64,000 nucleotides of DNA from Syntrophotalea acetylenica (GTDB lineage Bacteria > Desulfobacterota > Desulfuromonadia > Desulfuromonadales > Syntrophotaleaceae): the NCBI RefSeq assembly GCF_001888165.1, contig NZ_CP015455.1, forward strand, positions 682,001-746,000. The letters are read 5' to 3'. A program made the position numbers and the translations under genes. The notes beneath the pieces were generated by a model. It was not told where the DNA came from and made no database searches. It worked only from the letters and a program-made list of their open reading frames with translations. Positions 49,158 to 57,164 of this stretch are shown piece after piece. Position 1 is the first letter of the stretch. Every line of letters begins with the position of its first letter.

Positions 49158-50288
49158 TCAGTGAAATGAGTTTCTTGCCAGCCGGAGGGGGGATTTTGCT
49201 TCCGCGTAATCGTCCAGCCAGCAGGCTTTGGGGTTGCGGGCGCAGACCAGCAGGTTGGAAAGGCTCTGTTCGGAGTCGGCAGGGCGATGAAAGCGGAAGA
49301 AGATGCGCTCTGCGGTCAATCCCGCCACTTCGATCTTGCCGGTGGCATGCGACATGGTGTAGCGGCAGCGGCGCGCCAGCCCGGAGCAGGTTTTCAGGGC
49401 TTCGGCGAAAATCTGGTAGCCCTCTTCGATTGGTACGGTATAAGCGGCGTTACCTTCGGTGGGGCGGCATTGAAAAAGGTAATACGGGGCGACGCCGAGG
49501 TAGGACAGTTCATTGAACAGTTCGCCCAGGGTCGTGGGGTCGTCATTGACACCGCGAATCATCGGGGTCTGGTGCATTATGCAGACTCCGCTTTGCTGGA
49601 CCATGTCCAGGGCACGACGTGCTTCCTCGGTCAGTTCCCGGGGATGGTTGAACTGCGCCATCAGATAAATGCGCCGATCTGGCCGGCTGTGGGTTTTGAA
49701 CATGCGCAACAGGTCGGGGTCGTCCAGAATCCGAAACGGATTAAAGGCGGGCATTTTGCTGCCGATGCGGATGATGCGCACATGGTCGATGGCACGAAGC
49801 TGCTCGACGATTTCCGTGAGGCGGCGGGTTGACAGCAGCAACGGGTCGCCGCCGGTGACGAGAACGTTGTTGATTTCCGGGTGTCGGCGTATGTAGGCCA
49901 GACCCGCGGAAACGTCTCGGGATACTTCCTGGTTGTCGTCCATGAACAGTCGCTTGCGAAAGCAGAAACGGCACAGGGCGCCGCAGACGTCACTCACGAG
50001 CAACACCGCCGTGTCGGCATACTTGTGTTCGAGTCCCGGCGCCCTGGCGTAACGGGACTCGCCGGAGGCGTCGAGTTTGCCCCAGGGCTCCAGTTCGTCG
50101 GCGCTGGGTATAACGATCCTGCGGATGGGGTCATCGGGATCTTCCCAGTCGATAAGGGATTGATAATATTCGTTGGTGCGGAACGCATAGCGTTTGACGA
50201 CCGAATTGAGCGTCTGTTTCTGTTGTTCGTTCAGGTTGTCCAGTTCGGGGATCTGGTCAATGCGGGTGATGTATTTTCTGTAACCCAT
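49158..50288 (-). CDS. KamA-family radical SAM protein (lysine 2,3-aminomutase-like)
   Basis: A 376-residue radical SAM enzyme. The cluster motif CGALCRFC puts Cys at 102, 106 and 109; the PLP-binding Lys is probably K318 in MSHATGKIEVAG. The layout is of lysine 2,3-aminomutase, but the protein lacks the long C-terminal part of the classic clostridial enzyme. It could be an aminomutase for lysine or glutamate, or an EpmB-like enzyme that prepares beta-lysine for EF-P; no EF-P or EpmA gene is nearby. The gene is alone on its strand. Confidence 0.85.
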   Translation of the reverse strand: MGYRKYITRIDQIPELDNLNEQQKQTLNSVVKRYAFRTNEYYQSLIDWEDPDDPIRRIVIPSADELEPWGKLDASGESRYARAPGLEHKYADTAVLLVSDVCGALCRFCFRKRLFMDDNQEVSRDVSAGLAYIRRHPEINNVLVTGGDPLLLSTRRLTEIVEQLRAIDHVRIIRIGSKMPAFNPFRILDDPDLLRMFKTHSRPDRRIYLMAQFNHPRELTEEARRALDMVQQSGVCIMHQTPMIRGVNDDPTTLGELFNELSYLGVAPYYLFQCRPTEGNAAYTVPIEEGYQIFAEALKTCSGLARRCRYTMSHATGKIEVAGLTAERIFFRFHRPADSEQSLSNLLVCARNPKACWLDDYAEAKSPLRLARNSFH

Positions 50289-50934
50289 GGTGTCCTCCTA
50301 TCCCGCTTTCGCCAGCGGCTGTGGGGCAAGTTTGCCCTGAGCGCGATGAGACATGAAGTTCATGCGGCTCTGTAGTCGGGTGGCTGAAAAGACGCTTGCG
50401 CCTTATTTGCAAAATCAGAGGCCTGTAAAGCAGTCCTCGATGTTGCTCGCCCAGCTTTGTTCACAGCAGGCCGGCATATGGGGGACTGCTGCTCTGCTAA
50501 AAGAGAGAAAACGAAGTATTTCTAGAGGCTTTTTACAGCCTGTGGCGGTTGGTTCGCTGTATTGTGCGTCGGAAAACATGCGGCTGAGTATCGACGGTTT
50601 TTTACACAGTATAACACGGTTTATGGATTTGGGCAATCATTATGGAAAAACTAAAAATAGAACACGATTTTAAGAAATAGATATTGATAAATCAGAATAT
50701 TTTTTCGAGCCTCTGGTTTAGCAGATATAAAGCCGTTTTATAACAAAAATTATGGGTTATTTTTAAGGCGGTTGTGTAATTTTGGAATCCTGCCGGATCG
50801 CATGGCGTTTTTCAGGAGGCAATAGCGTGGTAACCAGAGGAAGGACGGTTTGGCCGCTTAAAAAATGATGATAGTCAGGATTTATCGTTATTTCTGGTAA
50901 CTATTAGTTATTTGAATTATTTTTTTTAAAATAA
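50289..50934. other. AT-rich intergenic region, left part
   Basis: No convincing gene. From about 50500 the base composition changes sharply to AT-rich, unlike the 60% GC around it. It holds palindromic AT runs, a GGAGG at 50816-50820 followed by a 13-codon frame from a GTG, and no tRNA. It could contain regulatory sites or the remains of a foreign insertion. Confidence 0.5.
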
Positions 50935-50962
50935 TTGACCAAAAAAAACATTAAGTGATAAT
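50935..50962 (+). promoter_or_regulatory. Promoter of small RNA candidate
   Basis: TTGACC (50935-50940), 16-bp spacer, GATAAT (50957-50962), with a T8/A-rich stretch just upstream like an UP element. Transcription should begin near 50969. Confidence 0.6.
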
Positions 50963-50968
50963 ATGCAG

Positions 50969-51129
50969 CATCTGGAGTTGCCAGGCTGTGATGTGCGTTT
51001 CGTGAGCCTGTTTTCTCTTAATCCTCCCTGGCCACTTTTCGAGTGTGGCCTTTTCTCCTCCTCCTCCTGGTATCCGGTCGTTGCCTACGGCCAACTGGCC
51101 AGCGCATATTGGATGCGCTGGCTTTTTTT
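50969..51129 (+). ncRNA. Candidate small regulatory RNA, about 160 nt
   Basis: The segment runs from a good promoter to an excellent intrinsic terminator and has no plausible reading frame. It folds into at least three hairpins: CAGGCT/AGCCTG (50982-50987 with 51005-51010), GGCCAC/GTGGCC (51030-51035 with 51045-51050, followed by TTTT), and the terminator. Between them are unpaired pyrimidine runs, ATCCTCCC at 51021 and CTCCTCCTCCTCCT at 51055-51068. Such CCUCC runs can pair with Shine-Dalgarno sequences of target messages. Length is near that of 6S RNA, but I could not draw the 6S central bubble. Confidence 0.55.
51098..51129 (+). terminator. Intrinsic terminator of the small RNA candidate
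   Basis: GCCAGCGCAT and ATGCGCTGGC form a perfect 10-bp stem around ATTGG, followed directly by T7 (51123-51129). Strong and unambiguous. Confidence 0.88.
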
Positions 51130-51469
51130 ATGGCCAGTCCAACAATCCACCCTGCGGTGCTCCGGTGCTTATTCAGGATCTCATGTGTGACATGTGTGGC
51201 AAGGCCTTGAAAAATGCTGTCCATCATAGGTCGTAATTTTTGCCTGCCAATCGCGTCCGTCAGGGATGAGTTGTTCAGTAACCGGTAAGTTGCAGGTCGA
51301 ATAGCATTGTTGGTTGAGCGGGTCCTTGTTATAGTCCGGATACCGCGTGTTTCAACTGGCTTGATACGGGCGGCACGCGGCGCGATGTTCAGTAGGATGC
51401 CGGCAGGATTGCCTGGCGATGGCAGGAAAGACTTACTTCAATTAAACATTTGGAAGGAGGAAACGAGAT
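51130..51469. other. Leader region of the Mo-storage-like gene
   Basis: 340 bp with no gene. A promoter for the downstream gene should be here, but I found no strong -35/-10 pair and no copy of the ModE-like operator. TTATAGTCCGGATA at 51329-51342 is a weak near-palindrome with the wrong spacing. Confidence 0.4.
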
Positions 51470-52276
51470 ATGGCAGGTCGCCACGAAGTGTATAACAAAC
51501 TGCAGGGGGAGACGCTGGTTCGCAAGGGGCTCATGCAAAAGCATGCCGACATAAAACCGCTTCGATTGATTCCGGATCTGCAGGTGGTAAAAATTGGTGG
51601 CCACGGTACCATCGATTTCGGTCGCAAGGTGGTTATGCCTCTGCTGGAAGAGGTCGGTGAGCAGGCCAGTCATCACAAGATGCTGGTGGTGACCGGCGGC
51701 GGGGTTCGGGTACGGCACATTCTCGATGTGGGTATTGACCTGGGCATGCCTACCGGCGTACTGGCCAGGCTGGCCGGAAAAATCAGCGAACAGAATGCGG
51801 AGATGGTGGCTTTGCTGCTGTCAAAATGGGGCGGGACCCACGTGGACAGCGACGATATCCTCGATTTGCCCATGCTGCTTAAGCTCGGCTTTTTACCCGT
51901 AACCCATGGCACGCCGCCCTATGGCCTGTTCGAACATCCACCGGAGAGTGGTTTGATCCCTCCACACCGGACCGATACGGGCGCGTTTTTGATGGCGGAG
52001 GTTCTCGGTGCCAAAAGCTGCATCCTGGTTAAAAATGTCGACGGTTTGTTTACCGAGAACCCGACGGTCAATCCCGATGCTGAACTGATCGAGGATATTA
52101 CCGTCGACGAACTGCTGGCCATGGAAATGGAAGATATGGTTCTTGAAAGCAAGCTTCTCTATCTGTTGCGCGATGCCAATAGTCTCAAGGAAGTACGCAT
52201 TGTCAATGGCCACAAGCCCGGCAATGTAACCAGGGCCCTGCGCGGCGAAAAGGTCGGAACCGTCATTCGCGCCTGA
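51470..52276 (+). CDS. Molybdenum storage protein (MoSto) subunit homologue
   Basis: A 268-residue member of the amino-acid/uridylate kinase family. Against the MoSto subunits of Azotobacter it shares the order PLRLIPDLQVVKIGG near 28-43, VVTGGGVRVRHILDVGIDLGMPTGVLA near 72-98, ESGLIPPHRTDTGAFLMAEVLGA near 160-182, a VKNVDGLFTENP segment near 187-198 and the end RALRGEKVGTVIRA. MoSto packs up to about a hundred Mo or W atoms as polyoxometalate inside an ATP-using cage. Only one subunit gene is here where Azotobacter has two. GGAAGGAGG precedes the ATG. True UMP kinase (PyrH) differs at the start and in length. Confidence 0.8.
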   Translation: MAGRHEVYNKLQGETLVRKGLMQKHADIKPLRLIPDLQVVKIGGHGTIDFGRKVVMPLLEEVGEQASHHKMLVVTGGGVRVRHILDVGIDLGMPTGVLARLAGKISEQNAEMVALLLSKWGGTHVDSDDILDLPMLLKLGFLPVTHGTPPYGLFEHPPESGLIPPHRTDTGAFLMAEVLGAKSCILVKNVDGLFTENPTVNPDAELIEDITVDELLAMEMEDMVLESKLLYLLRDANSLKEVRIVNGHKPGNVTRALRGEKVGTVIRA

Positions 52277-52381
52277 AAAACGGATGCTGGCTATTGCTGT
52301 CTGCCTGCAATTTATGGTAGCAATGAACTATCATGTATCTACCGCTATCGGAGTGCGGTATACCAACGAAGGGAGACAGTT

Positions 52382-52591
52382 ATGAGTGGCAAGATTTTTT
52401 ATCGTGAGCGTCGCAAGGTCGTCGATGGTGCCAAGCAACCCCGCTATGTGCTGGTGGCTGTGGCGGATCTCAACCTCAAGGTGTTCGGCAAGCATCTGCG
52501 CATGAGTGAGATGAAAGCCATTGCGGAAGCTACCGGCGCGGAGCTGGTGGCGCTGCCCCGTGGCAGCAAGCACACGGATGAAGATGAATGA
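52382..52591 (+). CDS. Small protein next to the Mo-storage gene, unknown
   Basis: A 69-residue soluble protein with GGGAG before the ATG. It begins with a basic strand (KIFYRERRKVVDGAKQPRY), has a compact alpha-beta middle (VLVAVADLNLKVFGKHL, SEMKAIAEATGAELVAL) and an acidic tail. It follows the MoSto homologue by 105 bp and precedes a terminator that serves both. It might be an accessory or nucleation factor of the storage protein, which is speculation from position. Confidence 0.65.
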   Translation: MSGKIFYRERRKVVDGAKQPRYVLVAVADLNLKVFGKHLRMSEMKAIAEATGAELVALPRGSKHTDEDE

Positions 52592-52612
52592 TCCCGAAAT
52601 AGAATGCTTATG

Positions 52613-52648
52613 AAAAAAGCTCCTGTCCGCAAGGCCAGGAGCTTTTTT
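52613..52648. terminator. Bidirectional terminator
   Basis: AAAAAAGCTCCTG and CAGGAGCTTTTTT, a perfect 13-bp stem around a 10-nt loop, with T6/A6 on both sides. It lies between the small gene (+) and the acetyl-CoA hydrolase gene (-), which converge here. Confidence 0.9.
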
Positions 52649-52679
52649 CATTCCGCTTGATCACAAAATCGGCAAGGGA

Positions 52680-54239
52680 TCAGTCCCAGGAGCCGATTTT
52701 CATGCTGCCGTGGGTCGCAAGATGCTGCTGCATGCGGAATACCCGGTCGAGCAGGTGCGGTTCGTGGCCGGCGCCGCGGGCGAGGCATTCATGGGTGGCC
52801 CGGTCGAGATACTCCTGCAGCAGGGGGCGATAGGCCGGATGTGAGCATTTGTTGATGATGAGCTGTGCGCGATCGCGGGGGCAGAGGCCGCGCAGATCGG
52901 CCAGCCCTTGTTCGGTTACCAGCACATCGAGATCGTGTTCGGTATGATCGACGTGGGGTACCATCGGCACCACGCAGGTAATGCCCGTGGGGTCGCTTTT
53001 GGTCGGGCGTACGGAGGGAGAGTGCATGATCGACAAAAAGGCGTTGCGTAAAAAGTCGCCGGAACCGCCGATGCCGTTGATCATGCGCGTGCCACCGACC
53101 AGGGTCGAGTTGGCGTGGGCGTAGATATCGAACTCGACGGGGGTGTTCATGGCGATGACGCCCAAACGCCGGATCATCTCGGGGTTGTTGGCGATCTGCT
53201 GGGGTCGCAGCACGATCCTGCGGGTGTAGTCGTCCCATTTTTTGTAAAACCGCTCAAATCCCTCCGCCGAGAAGGACAGGGATGTTGCCGAAGCATACTC
53301 CAGTTTGCCCGAGTCGAAAAAGTCGAGCATGGTATCCTGCAGGACTTCGGTATAGACCGAAAGGTTGCAGAAGGGTCCATTGACCAGTCCGCCAACCACG
53401 GCGTTGGCGATGTTGCCGACTCCCGATTGCAGCGGCAAAAGGTTGATGGGCAGCCGTCCTGCCTTGACTTCCGCCTGGAAGAAATCGAGGATATGTCCGG
53501 CGATACGTTCGGAAATCTCGTCGGTGGCGCCCAGCGCGCGGCCTTTGTCGGGTTCCCGCGATTCCACGATGGCGAGAATCTTGTCGGTGTCGCAGGGGAC
53601 GTAGGTGGTGCCGATACGGTCGTTGACCTTGCAGATCATGTGCGGTCGGCGGTGGGGCGGCGGTTCGGGCAGGACGATGTCGTGCAGGCCCTCATAGGAG
53701 GGGATGGTGGTGTTCAGCTCGATAATCAGGTGCTTTGCGGTATGGATGATCTCCCCGGCGATGCCGACCGAGCCGGCCAGAATGATGCTGCCGTCTTCCT
53801 TGATGGCGCTTGCTTCGACAATTCCCAGGTCAAGGCTGCCACCGAAATCCTTGGTGTAAAAACCGTAGAGCAGATCCTGCGCGAACATGGACAGGTGTTT
53901 GTCCTGCATGCGGATGCGGCCGGAGTTGATCCCTTTCTGGATGTTTTTGCCGCTCTGGTAGGGCCAGCGTCTGGCGATCATGTCCAAAGAAGCCCAGCGG
54001 TCCTCGGTTTCGGTGCCGACGGATGCTCCGATAAGCAGGTTGAAACGCATTTTTCCCTGCAGGCCGTTTTTTTCGACATGGTCCGCCAGCGCCTTGGGAA
54101 TGGCCTTGGGGTAGCCCACGGGGGTGAACCCGGACCAGCCGAGGGTCATGCCATCTTTGAAGTACGGCAGGACTTCCCGGGTGGTTTTGATGCGCTCGCG
54201 CAGATGCGGGCAAGCGATGCGATCATCCAGAATGGACAT
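52680..54239 (-). CDS. Acetyl-CoA hydrolase/transferase (succinyl-CoA:acetate CoA-transferase type)
   Basis: A 519-residue class I CoA-transferase-like protein. It starts MSILDDRIACPHLRERIK and has TLGWSGFTPVGYPKAIP near 32-48. The segment PLQSGVGNIANAVVGGL near 264-280 and the family signature INGIGGSGDFLRNAF near 373-387 follow. In acetate-using Geobacter relatives such enzymes move CoA between succinate and acetate to run the TCA cycle; in fermenters they form acetate. GAAGGAG precedes the chosen ATG. Monocistronic. Confidence 0.9.
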   Translation of the reverse strand: MSILDDRIACPHLRERIKTTREVLPYFKDGMTLGWSGFTPVGYPKAIPKALADHVEKNGLQGKMRFNLLIGASVGTETEDRWASLDMIARRWPYQSGKNIQKGINSGRIRMQDKHLSMFAQDLLYGFYTKDFGGSLDLGIVEASAIKEDGSIILAGSVGIAGEIIHTAKHLIIELNTTIPSYEGLHDIVLPEPPPHRRPHMICKVNDRIGTTYVPCDTDKILAIVESREPDKGRALGATDEISERIAGHILDFFQAEVKAGRLPINLLPLQSGVGNIANAVVGGLVNGPFCNLSVYTEVLQDTMLDFFDSGKLEYASATSLSFSAEGFERFYKKWDDYTRRIVLRPQQIANNPEMIRRLGVIAMNTPVEFDIYAHANSTLVGGTRMINGIGGSGDFLRNAFLSIMHSPSVRPTKSDPTGITCVVPMVPHVDHTEHDLDVLVTEQGLADLRGLCPRDRAQLIINKCSHPAYRPLLQEYLDRATHECLARGAGHEPHLLDRVFRMQQHLATHGSMKIGSWD

Positions 54240-54420
54240 GGTTGGCTCCTTCATAAAAGGCCTTTGCCGGCGTGTCGGCGCAGGCCCACGCTGCAACGGA
54301 CCGGCAATGCTGGCCGGCCCGTTGGGTTGGTCATGGTGGAAGCTTCAATGCCGGCGGGATTTGCCCTGTTCCGGTAGCCTTGGCCGCGGCGTTGGCCTGA
54401 TGGACAGCGGGCGGCGGTTC

Positions 54421-55158
54421 TCAGAATTTTTCGCGCAAAATGGCTTTCGCCTTCACAGCCAGGGGGCTGCGCGGAAATTCGGCGATAAGCTGTTCGAAAG
54501 TCGTGACGGCAAGGTTGGGGTGGCCGTTTTTCAGAAAAGTGCTCCCCAGGTAGTAGTAGACCTGGTCCTTGTCCGGGCTGTCGGGGAAGGTGTCCAGCGT
54601 CTGGCTGAATCTGCCGATGGCGGCCCGGTGCTCGTCGGTCTTGTAGTAAAACAGGCCGATATACAGCTGGTTGGCCGCCAGGTGATTGCGACAGGCCTTG
54701 ATCCGTTCGGGAGCGGTAGCGCTTTCGGGAGCCGTCGGGTATAGCTTGATAAGGCTTTCAAAGGTTATCAATGCGTTGCGTGTGGCCGTCTGGTCGCGGT
54801 CGATGGCCAGAATCTGGTTGAAGTAGGATTCTCCAAGCTGGAACATGACACGGGCCGATTGCTCTGTTCCGGGGTGGCGCTTCAGATAATTTTCGTATCC
54901 GGCCGACGCCTCGACATAGTCCTTGCTGGCGAAGTGGGCATCGGCTATGCGTAGTTCGGCGCGCCGGTTCAGTTCTGCTGTTTCGTAAATTTCCATGGCC
55001 TTTTGATAGGCCTCGATGGCAGCCGTATATTCCTTGCCGGCAAAAGCCTGCTCTCCGCGAAGGAAATATTCTTCGGCGGTCTGCGGTTCGGGCAGCTTGG
55101 CCGTCGAGCAGGCTGCCAGCAGGCACAGGGCGGACAGGGAGAAGATAAGCGACTTCAT
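54421..55158 (-). CDS. bamD: BamD, outer-membrane protein assembly lipoprotein
   Basis: A 245-residue lipoprotein: signal peptide with lipobox LLAACS (Cys about 17), then five tetratricopeptide-type repeats, seen as AEEYFLRGEQAFAGKEYTAAIEAYQKAMEIY, FQLGESYFNQI, AIGRFSQTLDTFPDSP and FLKNGHPNLAVTTFEQLIAEFP. BamD forms the essential core of the BAM complex with BamA. The long upstream frame extension to 55305 was dropped because the lipoprotein signal begins at MKSLIFSLS. Confidence 0.85.
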   Translation of the reverse strand: MKSLIFSLSALCLLAACSTAKLPEPQTAEEYFLRGEQAFAGKEYTAAIEAYQKAMEIYETAELNRRAELRIADAHFASKDYVEASAGYENYLKRHPGTEQSARVMFQLGESYFNQILAIDRDQTATRNALITFESLIKLYPTAPESATAPERIKACRNHLAANQLYIGLFYYKTDEHRAAIGRFSQTLDTFPDSPDKDQVYYYLGSTFLKNGHPNLAVTTFEQLIAEFPRSPLAVKAKAILREKF

Positions 55159-55384
55159 GGGTGTTGTCCTCCGCCTTAAGGGCTGTCGGGGGATAGAATG
55201 CGCGACACGACAGGGATACGGGGTGGATATGCAAGCGTTAAAAATCGGGACGCCGTATCCCTGGCATGGCCCGCGTGATGCCTGATGTTTCTGACAGGCT
55301 ATCAAACCCGCTAAAGGTAAGGGATTTGCCCGTATTTGTCAATCGTGCAGCAGGGCAAGCCAGACTGCCGGGCTACCATTGCCT

Positions 55385-56245
55385 TCACTCGGTCTGCAGA
55401 CATTGGGCGGTTGCCGTCAAGGCTTTGCGGATTTTTTCGAGGGCATTTTTTTCCAGTTGCCGGACTCTCTCGCGGCTGATGCCGTAGTCGTCCGCCAGTG
55501 CCTGCAGGGTGCTTGGTTCATCCTTGAGGATACGCTCCTTCACGATGCGCCGTTCCCTTTCGTTCAACAGTTCCATGGCGTTATGTACCCGGGACTTTGC
55601 GAGGCGGTTTTCCTGATATCTGATGAGCTGTTCCTCCTGGTTTTCCCGATCGTCCGCCAGGGCGTCGAGCAGGCTGAAATCTTCGCCCTCCACCAGGTTG
55701 ACATCCAGGGAGGTGTCGCGGCCGGCCATGCGGCGGCCCATCTCCTCGACCTCCTCATCGCGGACGTTGAGCTGTTCGGCAATGGTTTGAGTGTCCTCAT
55801 TGCCGGTCAGGCGTCGTATGGCGCTGCGCGCCTGGTTGAGCTTGAAGAACAGCTTCTTCTGTGCCTGGGTGGTGCCGATTTTGACCAGCGACCAGTTGCG
55901 GATGATGAAGTTGTGGATGTAGGCTCTGATCCACCAGACAGCATAGGTGATAAAGCGCAGGCCGCGTTCCGGTTCATATTTCTTCAGGGCTTTCATCAGG
56001 CCGATATTGCCTTCCTGGATGAGGTCCAGCAGCTTCAGTCCGTAGCCGCGATATTCGTGGGCGATTTTGACCACGAAACGCAGATTGGCGCAAATCAGGC
56101 GCTGGGCGGCTTGGATGTCCTCATTCTTGCGATAGGCGCAGGCCAGACGGAACTCCTCGTCCCGGGACAGCAGATCGAACTGGCGGATCTGGGCGATATA
56201 GAGAGACAGGTTGTCTGAAGGGATCGGCAGCGACAAATTACTCAT
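55385..56245 (-). CDS. rpoH: Heat-shock sigma factor RpoH (sigma-32)
   Basis: A 286-residue alternative sigma factor. Region 2 contains ANLRFVVKIAHEYRGYGLKLLDLIQEGNIGLMKAL near 49-82 and the -10-recognising RFITYAVWWIRAYIHNFIIRNWSLVKIGTT; the RpoH box is near 120-135 (QKKLFFKLNQAR). Region 4.2 ends with TLQALADDYGISRERVRQLEKNALEKIRKAL. GGAG precedes MSNLSLPI. A perfect CIRCE operator lies 33 bp upstream of the start, so HrcA should repress this gene, placing the RpoH regulon under HrcA. Confidence 0.93.
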   Translation of the reverse strand: MSNLSLPIPSDNLSLYIAQIRQFDLLSRDEEFRLACAYRKNEDIQAAQRLICANLRFVVKIAHEYRGYGLKLLDLIQEGNIGLMKALKKYEPERGLRFITYAVWWIRAYIHNFIIRNWSLVKIGTTQAQKKLFFKLNQARSAIRRLTGNEDTQTIAEQLNVRDEEVEEMGRRMAGRDTSLDVNLVEGEDFSLLDALADDRENQEEQLIRYQENRLAKSRVHNAMELLNERERRIVKERILKDEPSTLQALADDYGISRERVRQLEKNALEKIRKALTATAQCLQTE

Positions 56246-56277
56246 GCTATCCATCTCCTGAAAGGCAGGAACAATTG

Positions 56278-56304
56278 TTAGCACTCCAAGGTTGTGAGTG
56301 CTAA
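56278..56304 (-). promoter_or_regulatory. CIRCE operator (HrcA site) of rpoH
   Basis: TTAGCACTC-N9-GAGTGCTAA, a perfect match to the CIRCE consensus, between the divergent rpoH and methylase genes. HrcA binds this element and releases it on heat shock. It could also affect the rightward methylase gene. Confidence 0.93.
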
Positions 56305-56455
56305 TTTTATAACAGATTCCGGCTTCGGGTTCAAGCCCGGTGTGCGGGAAGTCCTGCCGAAAAAGCCGTCGGGGCCGAGCGAGTTGACAGGGAGGGGGCG
56401 CCGCCCCATAATGGCCCCTGTCTGGTTGCCAGGGAAACGTGAAAAGGCGAAAAGC

Positions 56456-57082
56456 ATGGAATCCGCTTTAAAACAATTTACGGAAATGACCCGCTGGGCA
56501 CGGCTGCTGCTGCAGCCCGCGCTGGTTGCGGGCGGGTTGGCCGTTGATCTTACCGCCGGCAATGGACACGACACCCTGTATCTCTGGCAAAAAGTGGGCC
56601 CCGGGGGAACGGTCGTGGCATTCGACCTGCAAAAGCGGGCGCTGGAAAATACCGCCAGGCGGTTACGTAGCGCGGGGGCGTTTGTGGCCTGTCAGACCCC
56701 TGCCACGCTTGTTGAAAGGGCATCGGCCGGTGTGTTTCTGGTGGAAGGCTGCCACTCGCGCCTGTCCTCGGTATTGCGGGAAGAACCGCTGGCCGTGGTT
56801 GCCAATCTCGGCTATTTGCCGGGCGGAGACCACGCTTTGGTGACCCGCCGGGAAACCACCTTGGCGGCCCTGCAAGCGGCGGCAGCATGCCTGGCGGCCG
56901 GCGGGCGCCTGGTCGTGACCGCTTATCCGGGTCATGGTGGCGGCGAGGAGGAAAGCCGGGCCGTACAGGATTTTTTCGCCGGCCTCGATCCCCATCGGTG
57001 GGTGGGGCTGAATCTTCGCAACATCAACCGTTGCCATGCCCCCTTTTTGCTGGTGGCTGAAAAAAGAACCGGCGGCGCCTGA
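56456..57082 (+). CDS. rRNA methylase-like class I methyltransferase (YtqB type)
   Basis: A 208-residue SAM-dependent methyltransferase. Motif [20 protein letters not shown] lies near 29-47, an acidic [14 protein letters not shown] near 54, and the motif IV-like [20 protein letters not shown] near 120-139, which is the pattern of YtqB/MraW-like small rRNA methylases. The [11 protein letters not shown] is the family start; the upstream frame continues over the CIRCE region and was rejected. recQ starts 82 bp downstream on the same strand. Confidence 0.85.
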   Translation: MESALKQFTEMTRWARLLLQPALVAGGLAVDLTAGNGHDTLYLWQKVGPGGTVVAFDLQKRALENTARRLRSAGAFVACQTPATLVERASAGVFLVEGCHSRLSSVLREEPLAVVANLGYLPGGDHALVTRRETTLAALQAAAACLAAGGRLVVTAYPGHGGGEEESRAVQDFFAGLDPHRWVGLNLRNINRCHAPFLLVAEKRTGGA

Positions 57083-57164
57083 TGCCGTAGCGCCTGCATT
57101 GGACGACGAGCGGCCGGCCTGCTCACTGCACAAAGGAACTTACTTCATAAATCAAAGGTTTGCC

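Noticed and set aside
50353-50673. 106-codon frame in the AT-rich gap
   Set aside because: No ribosome site, no recognisable motif, crosses a composition change.
50730-50754. AGATAT...ATAACA as a third ModE-like site
   Set aside because: Half-sites are degenerate and the spacing is 11 instead of 12; no promoter at the matching position.
50969-51129. Assignment of the small RNA as 6S RNA
   Set aside because: Length is similar, but I could not form the closing stem and central bubble; left as an unclassified RNA.
51018-51227. 69-codon frame on the - strand
   Set aside because: Runs through the terminator and hairpins of the small RNA candidate; basic, low-complexity product.
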